A stretch of 64,000 bases of DNA from Kwoniella bestiolae CBS 10118 (Eukaryota; Basidiomycota; Tremellomycetes; Tremellales; Cryptococcaceae): positions 3,676,001 through 3,740,000 of the forward strand of contig NC_089241.1 of the NCBI RefSeq assembly GCF_000512585.2, read 5' to 3'. The stretch's first letter is position 1, and the number at the start of each line of letters is the position of its first letter. Positions 36,159 through 45,831 of this stretch are shown here, in pieces. Under the pieces are notes generated by a model. It did no database searches. It had not been told where the DNA came from and saw only the letters and a program-made list of their open reading frames with translations. The translations under genes were made by a program, and so were the position numbers.

Positions 36159-38129
36159 ATGAACGGAGAAAGTGGTATCCCGAGTCCAGCTTCTAAGGCT
36201 TTCGCAGATCGCTTAGCAAAGTACGCTTACTCCTCCCATTCGACTTCCCCCAGTAAAGCTGCTGGACCATCTAGACTGAAGACATCGCCTTCGGAGGCTA
36301 GAATACCGGTGGTTGAGATTCCTACCTCGCCATCGAAACGGACTACGGCGACTGTTAATGGGAAGACCACACCGAGAAAGAGAGGGAAGAGTTCTATGGC
36401 AGATGATGAGGATTTTGACGCTGGTGACGACGGGAGTGACTATGAGGAATCAGCAAGAACTCCCGACAAGAAGGAAGTCAAGAAGAAGAAGCAGAAATCA
36501 CATGAGAAAGGAAAAGTGAAAGCCAAAGCACCTAGGGGATATGCGCCGCCAGAGCTGTATGAGCATCTCAGACCTGTCAACGATCTGCTTCAAAAGGACC
36601 TGGATAGTAAGTTTGCTTTCGAGCGATATCTTTCTACGAAGTATGCTGATATAGGTTGAACGATAGTCGTATTCTGCGGTATAAAGTGAGCTGGTATCCC
36701 CATTCTTGACGGAGAGACATGACAGCTGATCATGAAGTGAATTTGATCTAGTCCTGGTTAGCTCTACAACCCTTCTCCCCCTTCATACGCGGCCGAACTG
36801 ATATACCTGATTTGCATTTGAATCTAGGCAAGAGATCATCCACGATGGGACATCATTTCTCACATCCCACCAACAAGTTCTGGGTGAGTGTCTATCCAAG
36901 GAATCTTAACGCACATTGATCGGGAGCTGAATGTTGGTCACAACGCAGAGATCACTCCATCAATCAGGTGGATCCCATTATCATCCCATATTTGTCCCAT
37001 ATTCAAGCAACCGATCTGATGTTTCCTCATTTTACGCTTGATTTTAGGCCTCACACCTAGATTATTGGATCCTACGGAAGATCACTTGATGCTAGAGTAT
37101 GGGTACGGTCTTGTACGTCGTTTCGTCTACACCCCTTGTCAGCAAGTTTGGCAATCCGCTGATCTCAGTCTAATCGCGAGACCAACCTCGTTGATCGACC
37201 GACCTCGGAGGTAGGTCCATCCGAGAACACCAAACACACCACCTACGGCTAATTTATGAAATTCGGGATCATGATAGCAATCGGAACTATCAACTCTTGA
37301 AATGCGTCTAAACGTCTTCAACCTCACTTCGAAATTTGTGAAACACAAACCCAAGATAGTCTGTTTTGTAGGTAAGAAAATATGGGATGTGTATGAGAGC
37401 GTGGTGAAGAAGACTGCAACGCTGTCAACGAACATCAAAAAAGAAGATGAGGAAGATGTTACGTTGGAGAGCGAAGTAAGCGAAGTGAAGCAGGAGATGG
37501 AGATGGACGATCATACAACGTTGGGATCGGGTACATCGGAAGTGAAAGTTACAGTCAAGCTGGAAAAGTTGGATGATCATGTTTCTTCTCCACCGTCGCC
37601 TCCTCCAAATAATAATCCGTCGGTACCAATGAGACTCGAAAAACCTGAACAGCTTGTCAAGATTGAGCATGACGACGATACCAAACCAATAAATCCTGCT
37701 TCTGTAAAGTCACCCAAGAAGCGACTCAAAGCTACGAAATTACCCATGGACCCATTCGACGCTACCAAACCGCGTAAATTCAGATTACCTCATTACACCG
37801 CTGAACCTCAAGACCTAGGCGGTGAGAAGGAGGTAGTAGGATTTACGTATTTCTGGGTGGTACCTAACACTTCAGGCTTAGAGAGAACCCAGGTGAGCTG
37901 AATTGCATTCTCGAGAACATCTGAGTAATGAGGCTGATAGATGGTATGGTATGGTGATTGATGGAAGTTGCCCGAACAAATCGTCAATTTCACCGCGCTT
38001 AGAAGCTTCCTTGAGAAACTGAAAATTCAGGGAGACCATACGGCAGGCGAGTGGTGGGGTATCGATGTGGGTGGGGTGGAACGTACTGTCGAGGATATGA
38101 AGAAGGTAGCGTTGAGTAGGAAAGTATGA
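36159..38129 (+). CDS. TDG/MUG-family uracil/thymine DNA glycosylase
   Basis: Mismatch-specific DNA glycosylase removing thymine or uracil opposite guanine, the first step of base excision repair in the nucleus. Nine exons give 472 aa: 36159-36606, 36667-36685, 36752-36756, 36828-36883, 36949-36967, 37048-37112, 37181-37210, 37278-37892, 37968-38129. The catalytic motif FCGINPG is at residues 153-159 with Asn157; GHHFSHPTNKFWRSLHQSGL follows, as in MUG. EYGYGLTNLVDRPTSE and the second motif VVPNTSGLERTQ (409-419) complete the fold. The N-terminal 130 residues are basic and disordered, a DNA-clamping tail as in TDG. Residues about 258-390 are an insert with four SUMO-type motifs. Exon 3 is only 5 nt and encodes part of Asn157, Pro158 and part of Gly159. 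Confidence 0.92.
36752..36756 (+). other. 5-nt microexon in the glycosylase active site
   Basis: TCCTG is bounded by a CTAG acceptor and a GTTAGC donor, between introns of 66 nt (36686-36751) and 71 nt (36757-36827). It gives the third base of Asn157, all of Pro158 and the first base of Gly159. Without it the reading frame and the GINPG motif are lost. Confidence 0.8.
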
Positions 38130-38397
38130 TTTGTGGCCGACTTTGAGAGAGTGGTGGTGATTGTCAGACATCTTGGTGCATCTCCTAATTCTGATCATCG
38201 TCATCCAATTCGCTTATTAATTATGATACAACACACAATGTGTGCTGTAATATACTGAAACATATCGAATGTTCGTGCAATACAATAGAATACAATGCAT
38301 CTGACCATCTTGTTCAACAAGTAACGTGATATGCTAGTAAAGATAATGATGGAAAGCGCGTGGGTATCACTCTCTTCGTCGTGCCCCAGCCAAATGC

Positions 38398-40342
38398 TTA
38401 ATCTTCAATAATCTCCTCATCACTTTCCTCCCCGTCCTCCCCATTGCCACTCTCAATACCCCAATTACTGCCAGCTTTCCTCTCCACAAACAACACTCCA
38501 CCAGCATTCTTGATGATCTTCCAGAACTCCTCCCCATTAACAGAGGTAGGTTCGATCTCCTTCCTAGGGAAAGACGTGATGATATCGAATCCCCAATTGA
38601 TATTCTCCAATTTATCATCCTCAAATCCTGCTGGAGGGGAATCGACATCAAGGTCCTCTGAGTCACCCACTAAGAGCGTCTCGATAAAGACGAATAAGTC
38701 CAACGTCGAGTTGGAGATTCTAAAATTCTTGATATGTCTTTCGGAAGACAACGGCGTTCTAATGGCTACTTTGACCGTATCCGCCCCTGCTCCGTGGGAT
38801 AAGATAGAAGGTAAGAGATGTTTCTTAGCGTACCTCCTCCAACTCTTCAAATTCTCCTTATATCTCTCCCTCTCCTCCTTCTCTTTCTCCAACCTCTGAA
38901 CTTTGAGTCTCTCCAATTCCTCCTTCTGCCTTTGCAATTCCATCTTCTCCCTATCCCGCCTTTCGGCCTCTTTGAACGCCCTATCCTGCTCTGCCCTCAG
39001 ATGTCTCGCTTCCTCCAGTGAGAGTCTCTCTCGCTTGAGTCGGTTCAGGAAGGGAGTGACACGCGGTAAGATTGTGGTAGTGAGTGTTTGGAGGATGTTG
39101 GACGTGCTTGTTGTTGTCGATGGCGAGCCGCTTAGGGAGGAGAGGATGGTAAGTTTTGGTGTGGAAGAGTTTGGGACTGGGAGGAGGGAAAGGAAGGTCA
39201 GGGAGGGGTAGGTGGTTAGAAGGAGTGTTTGGGCGACTACGCATCCGATGAAAAGATATGTCATCAGCTCCAAGCTGCTTTCTACATCTGCATACCACGA
39301 CAGTGGAGGAGTGAAGCTCGTACTGCCTATGGTCACGATTGACCTTCGAGTAGGACAGTAGGAAGGTTCCACTCACCCTGATAGCCCTCCCTACTACTCA
39401 CATCTGCTCCCCAAACCACCACATCCTTCTCCTTCAGCGTCCTCACAAACTCCTCATCAGTCAATACATCCTTTTTGAACTCCTCGTCATTCTCATGTTC
39501 CCCGCTGACAACAATCACCAGACCCAATTTCCCTTCTTTCCTTAAATGCTGGACAAACTCTCTATATGGGCCGATGTAGAAATCTGGTAAATTGCCTTGA
39601 GAGGAGGAACATCGAGTGATAGTCTCGAGGTCCCTTATGAATCGAAGACTTGTCGTTGTGGGATCTTGAGCTGGTCGGATGTTGCTTGACGAAGAAGGTT
39701 GGGAGGGAGGGAGAAGGAATGAGGGCAGGCGGGGGAGGAGTGATAAAGGCACGAACGTGCGGACTATCACCATAAATCAATACTTCACTCCTGGTCTTGA
39801 TATTTGGAGAAGGTACACTCACTGATAAAATACCATATCCCACCTACGATCCCCCAAACAATCGATACCGGCCAAATGACCAATCCCCATAATCCCAACC
39901 CTACACCTGTCGTACCAGGTCCCCCAGATCTAGGAGATCGAGGTGATCGTTGAGAGCCGGATAATCGTCTCGTACCGACAGGTTGACGTGGAAGCAGCGG
40001 GTGATCTTCAACTTCCAACCTTGATGTTATAGGTCTAGAACCCGAACCACTAAGGGAAGAACGGGTCGAAGAGGTGGTATCGTTGGGTACGTCGGCTGCT
40101 GAGCTGCCTAGTGAGAAGATTTGCTCGACTGTTGCCTGTTATGGTTGATTTGGGTGAGCTTCTCACTTAGGAAATAAAAGGGAGGGGTAGAAGGAAAAGG
40201 GAGACGGTTGCTGTCTCACCTGCACATTCCACCCGTTCTCCCTTAACAACCTCTCGTCCCTTTCTTTCTGACCGGGAGTGTTTGACGCTGTCACTGCCAA
40301 CAGTTGCTGGAGCGCTTCCTGCTGCGATGGGCTCAGTGACAT
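38398..40342 (-). CDS. UBX-domain ERAD factor, UBXD8/FAF2 type
   Basis: ER/lipid-droplet membrane adaptor that recruits Cdc48/p97 to ubiquitinated substrates in ER-associated degradation. Four minus-strand exons (40342-40220, 40135-39823, 39763-39377, 39236-38398) give 553 aa. Domains in order: an N-terminal UBA-like helix bundle (QQEALQQLLAVTAS...LLRENGWNVQATVEQIF, about 7-50); a hydrophobic hairpin at about 110-150 (LGLWGLVIWPVSIVWGIVGG); a thioredoxin-like UAS domain at about 180-320; a long charged coiled coil at about 338-410; and a UBX domain at about 420-530, with the p97-binding loop FPR seen in DIITSFPRKEI. The order UBA-hairpin-UAS-coil-UBX is that of FAF2/UBXD8 and yeast Ubx2-like proteins. 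The acidic tail is GEDGEESDEEIIED. Confidence 0.92.
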
Positions 40343-40711
40343 GATGATTAGCTTTCACTGTCAAGCTTGTTTATGAGTGTTATGGGTATGAGCTGAAGAC
40401 AGTCGCCCTAGGTTGATATGAAAGCAACAGCTCAGCTCGTCTGAGGTCTGATACCCGAATAGACGTGTCATGACGAAGCAACCTACCCGGCCAGCCGGAG
40501 GTCGCCGCCGGGCACACATAACCTTACGTAACACAACTCTTTTTCCATACCTCAGTGACGTCAGGATGCATCTTGTACGAGTAATAGTTGGGAGTATCAG
40601 AGTAGTACTCATCAAAGTTAATAATGTTATCTTGATGAATCTCTTCAAGTCTACAAGTCAACCATTCATCTTATACTGACAATCACACAAAGAAACAGAA
40701 ATTAATACAGG
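40343..40711. promoter_or_regulatory. divergent promoter, UBX gene / unknown gene
   Basis: A 369-bp gap between divergent starts at 40342 (minus) and 40712 (plus). It is GC-rich near 40490-40510 (CCGGCCAGCCGGAGG). No gene is seen. Confidence 0.5.
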
Positions 40712-41440
40712 ATGTCTCTCTCAGGATCAACCTCAGAAGGTAAGTCAGCTCCTTCGAACTCGACCAAGACCGGTAGCTGACAGGGAGTATTTTCAGACAA
40801 GAGCAGAGTCAATGACATCGGGTTGATGAACAACGACGTCCAAGGACCCGAACCTACCGCGTGAGCTACGAGCAGGTCGAATGCCGTATAGTGTAGAGTT
40901 TACTGACATTCCATGTGTACTCAACTAGTGAGAATCCAGCAGGAGTAAGTCATATTGGCACATTAGATAGGTAACATCGTATCGTGCTAATGACGGGGCT
41001 CGCAGGTATTCCCAGAAGTAGGCAGTCAACCTGCCGCTCCAGGGTCTATGCCAGGCTCAGGCGCACCAGACCACCATGGCGATATCAGAGGCGTATTTGG
41101 TAACGTGAGTTCAGTCGACCACTGCCCTTCTCATTTCCTTCTGCTTCTCTAGTACGCAACTAACATGTTTCACGGTGCATCGTAGCCCCAAGTATTCAAC
41201 GATACCTTCGGACACCTCTCCAGCGCATTCACCGACGCCATAAACAAGATCAAAGACGAGTCTGGATCAGGTATCGGATCGGTAGGCAAGATCTTAATTC
41301 ACAAGCTAGAGACTATGAGGGATGAGGTAGATGGCTGGAGGATGGGTAAAGGTTTGCCTGAGGTTGAACAGGCCGGTGGAGAACGGAACGAAGACGTTGA
41401 TCGAGCTGAGGGCGATGGTGGAGGCTTGTATGCTGATTAG
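40712..41440 (+). CDS. hypothetical small protein, 153 aa
   Basis: I do not recognise this protein. Five exons (40712-40739, 40797-40860, 40929-40944, 41006-41104, 41186-41440) give 153 aa with all phases consistent. Exon 3 is 16 nt. The N-terminal half is Gly/Pro/Asp-rich and disordered. The centre, GVFGNPQVFNDTFGHLSSAF then TDAINKIKDESGSGIGSVGK, is amphipathic helical, and the C-terminus is acidic and Gly-rich. There is no signal peptide or membrane span. The regular intron pattern is the main evidence that it is a gene. Confidence 0.65.
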
Positions 41441-42351
41441 GACGTTTGAGGAGATAGTGGCATCGGTGAGTAAGCCGCCTCAGAATACCTAGAATATATG
41501 GACAACCGGGAAAGGTTTTAGGAGAGCAGTCGCTGATTTACCTGTTATAGGATCGTTGTATATGACTACGAGTGATAAAAGGATGCATCTTGTCCAAATG
41601 GTCATGACATAGGCATCACGTTGTCGTAACTTTGCTCCACTATAGCAAGAGCCATCCCCTCATGAGAAGTTCTGTGCAGAAGTAGACCATTGCAGACCTG
41701 CGAGTCGCGTGTATGCTGATTAAGCTTACTTTCTACATTCGTTGTCTCGGATCCCCAGTATGGGTGAGCACATAACCTGAAGAAGAATGAATGGCTAAAC
41801 CCACAGAACCAGCTGTAATCCTAATTCAACGGTCAAATCAAACATTCTATTGAATCGATAAACACTGTCAACTTACTGGCCCAAATTACAATTCCGCCTA
41901 TTCAGCATTCCAGCATCATCGTGTTTACTTTTCTGTTTCATGCAGATCGCCTATCTCCTGCATGATCATCATGAATCGAGTACATGCATTACCTCTGCGC
42001 TGCTGACTTGGATATGATCCTCTCTTTCCCTTTCCTTCTTTCTTCTTTCTTTCTTCTTGGTGTCTACCGTTTCTTTCCTCATACATTTGATTCATTTGCA
42101 TTACTATTCGCTCTTTTGCTTCTCGCTGGCCGACTCATTGTTACTTACATATTAAACGGCCCTGGTGAGGTCGTCATCGGCTTCAACTCTATAGATTGTG
42201 GGTTAACAAGCAAACCTAAAAGGGCGGTCTGGTGAGTGCTCCAAATCTTCAGGCGGTTCAGGTAGTCAGAGCTAACAGTTAAATTAAATCAATTATCGCC
42301 TTATCACCTCCGAACCGCCATAGCCCATCATACGATACATACAGCCTTACA
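41441..42351. other. intergenic / promoter of the Axl2-like gene
   Basis: 3' flank of the small gene and upstream region of the Axl2-like gene. A TC-rich tract lies at about 42015-42060 in the promoter. The open frame 41984-42235 is hydrophobic because of that tract, and I do not accept it as a gene. Confidence 0.5.
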
Positions 42352-45300
42352 ATGTTCCCCTCAACCCTCATCACCCTACTCACACTCCTTCCTTCGCTCA
42401 TCCTCGCAGCCTCCATAGGCGGACTAAGCATCTCCCATCCCCTCTCTCAGCAATTTCCCCCAGTCGCCAGAGTAGACCAACCATTCCAATGGACGTTCTC
42501 CGACTCGACCTTCTCACCCTCCTCGTCCCTCACATACACAGCATTCAACCTGCCCCCCTGGCTCTCATTTACCGGCACCACTCGAACATTCAACGGCAGT
42601 CCGACATCCGACGATGTAGGCAACAGACTAGTCCAAATTACAGCTACGACCCAAGATGGTCAATCGACTATATCCGATCATATCAACCTCAGCGTATCTG
42701 ATCATTCCGGTAATTTGACTTTGGGTCATTCGATTGAAGATCAACTCAATTCACCCGATTCAACTTCCATAACTTCTACCTATCCTTATGGCAAATCATC
42801 GATATACTACCCTGGTGTGAGGGTTCCTCCCAATTGGTCTTTCTCCCTTGGATTCACCCCTTCTACTTTCCTCGCTCCCACTAGAGTATATTACTCTGCC
42901 TCACTCGTGGATGGATCGCCTCTACCCCCTTGGTTAAGCTTCAATAATCAGACTGTAACGTTTGATGGAATCACCCCATACTCCATCACGGATCTCGATG
43001 GACGGACGGTATTCGAAGTGGTATTGTCCGGATCGGACGTGTGGGGATACTCGGATATCCAACAGAGCTTTACGATAGTCATCTCAGCGCATGAGCTGAC
43101 ACTTGCCAAGTCGATGGTGGTGAATATGACAATGGGTTATAACAACGATATAAGCTTGAAAGGGCTTCTGAAGAGTGGGTTGAGTATAGATGGGGAGGAA
43201 GATATCAACATTAGTGATCTAACTAGTGTAATGGTTGATACCAGTGCAGCTGGGTGGTCAAGCTATAACCCAGCGAATATGAGTATATACGGAACACCAC
43301 CGAACAATCAACAGAATGGCGAACTACCATTATACGTGGCGGATAAATACGGGGATACACTCAATACCACACTGAAGATGGCATTTTATCCTTCATTGTT
43401 TACGTCCGATAAAACCCAACCTGAGATAATGGAGATAGGTAAACCCAATTCCATCTCCCTGGCTCAGTACTTTAGAAACTCATCAATAGGCAATATGAAC
43501 CTTACTGCCTCGTTCGATCCCAGGGAAGCTTCCTCATGGCTTTCTCTCTCTTCCGATCAAAAGACTCTAGGCGGTACACCACCGGAAGATACATCCTACG
43601 ACTCGGTCACAGTGACTCTACGTGCCCAAGATCTCAATACCAACGCATACTCCAAATCCATCTTGACGCTCTCCCTCTCTTCCAATAACTCTACTATCGC
43701 TCATAACCACCCGCACATGCATTCTCACGGTCTATCAATGGGCACAAAAGCGGCCATAGCCATCGTATGTTCTCTGGTCGGTGTCCTACTGTTATTATTC
43801 CTCTTGGTCCAATTCCGACGTAAGCGATCTCAAGCCAGAACGAGGGAGTTCAATCGATCACCCAATATCGAGGAGGAAGGCGCAGATGGGAAATGGTCTT
43901 ATGAAGCTGCTGAGACGCCCGCATTGGAATATGTAGAGAAGATGGGTGGCGATCCAGCTACCACCCAGATGCTGGTTCTCGGTCGTATCGACGGAGGATC
44001 TTCTGAAACTGTCGTAGGGGGTGGAGGGGAACACGGTGTAATCCCACATCTAAGGATGGGAAGTAACACTTCAAAGGGCTCAACAGGAAGCAAGATCAAG
44101 AAATCATTCATGACCAACCCATTCTTCGGTAAAGGCGGTAAATCAAAGATCATACCCAAGATATCCAACCCCATCATCATGCCGAGCTTATCAAACGCAG
44201 CATTCCAAGCTCAGCTGGCAGCGGCAGTGGACCAAGCGGGGATCGTCAAGCGATCGTCCACCTACTCTCATTCTGGATCAGAGGAGGGAGGTACGCCATC
44301 GTACATCTCAGGAAGCCAGATCGACCGGTCCCAGAATTCCTCAAAATTATCACAACGCTCCGACCTATCAATAGACAGATCAACCGTCCTGACGCAAGAC
44401 TCCGATTCGCGCTTCGGCCATGGAGGAAACTCAACAGTGGGAAATAGGACTATCCAGAGCTCTAGGGCGAGCTGGGAATCCGAGCCTCCATTTATATGGA
44501 CGACGGGGGACACGCCAGGTCCAGAGGGTCAGTCAAGTCGGAATGGTAGTATACGATCTTCAAGGGATTCTTCAGGAACCCATCATTCCTCGATAGCTGT
44601 TGATCCGAATGCACCCACCCAAAGAGCAGATTTCAAAATTACCAATATCCCTATATCCTCCTCCTCAAAATCCACCTCATCAGCTATATCCTCCATGTCA
44701 CGTAAGATCCTGAAGAGGGAACATGAACGAGAACGAGCGGGATCACCTATCGGATCGATTACCTCCGAGAACGAAGGTATCAGTATAGATAATATCCATT
44801 TCCCTACGGATAGCGATCTCGCTCATACCGAGACATCCTCCCTATCGGGGGATCTAGATCTGAACAATGGGGGAGTGATCATCCAGACTGCTTCTAGGAT
44901 AGATGCGAGAAGGACATTGGATAGTCCCGCGACGGAGAGTTTGGCTAGTAGTCATACCGAGCGAATGAGGGCGGGGTCGGCAGCTTCGGATAGAGGGGTG
45001 CCTAGTCCAGTTATGACTACGCATTCCCGACTTGTGAGTTTTGGTAAACAGCGGAAAGTCGAGGTGGAGCATTATGGGAGTAATCGACAGAGTATGAGTC
45101 ATTCGGCCGTGGTCGAGGCGTCAAGTACGAGTATAGGTCTGGGTATAGGTATACCAGGTCAGAGGACGTTTACGCCTAGTCCACCTCCTGAGAGTCCTCT
45201 ACCCCAACCTCCCACTCGAGCTATCGTCCGACCTGCCCCTGCCCCTGTCCCCGGTAGTGGGTCAAGTACAAATGGAGTACCCGCAACTCAGGGGAGATCC

Positions 45301-45831
45301 CCCTCTCCACCCAGTAGTCTACCTTCTCTTCCCGCATTACCGACCCTCCCATCAACTACTTCCACCGCTTCCAAGAACTCCCAGAAGAAATCGAAAGCAA
45401 GGACCATAACGACCTCTCCTCAGAGGATATTGTTGGGCGTATCAGAACCATTTCATTTCTACCCACCCTTATCTATCACCCCCTCCAACTCCAGTTCGTC
45501 AAACAATACCAATTCGACAAGTGGGAATGGCGAGGTAGAGTATCTTGCCTTTGTGGAAAAGCGATTACCCAGTTTGAAGAAGGGTGGAAGTATCATTATC
45601 AAGTTGGTGGAGTTGCCTGAATGGCTGCATTTTGAAGATGGGGAACTTTGGGGGGTACCCCGTCAACAGGATAGGGGGGAGGTGGAAATTAGGATTGTAG
45701 AGAGAGGGCAGGGGGATGAGAGGGTCGTGGGGAGGTTCTCGTTGGAGGTGAGTAATGACCACGTTAATGGCTTGATGAACAGTCGGTATGCTGATTGCGA
45801 TTGTGATTGGTATTAGGTCGTTGGTCGATGA
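42352..45831 (+). CDS. Axl2-like cadherin-repeat transmembrane protein
   Basis: Type I surface protein like yeast Axl2/Bud10, a bud-site and polarity landmark. Two exons (42352-45747, 45817-45831) give 1136 aa ending in LEVVGR; unspliced, the frame would instead end at the intron acceptor. A signal peptide covers 1-20 (LITLLTLLPSLILAA). The ectodomain has dystroglycan-type cadherin (CADG) repeats marked by LPPWLSF...TFNGSP near residue 65, LPPWLSFNNQTVTFDG near 190, a weaker one near 300, and SWLSLSSDQKTLGGTP near 395, with many N-glycosylation sites. One membrane span sits at about 465-488 (AAIAIVCSLVGVLLLLFLLV) before RRKRS. The cytosolic part is about 640 residues, Ser/Pro-rich, and ends in a CADG-like block (LPEWLHFEDGELWGVPRQQD). 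Confidence 0.87.

Noticed and set aside
41984..42235. hydrophobic 83-codon frame before the Axl2-like gene
   Set aside because: Its Phe/Leu richness comes from a TC-rich promoter tract. There is no stop-free extension or conserved motif.
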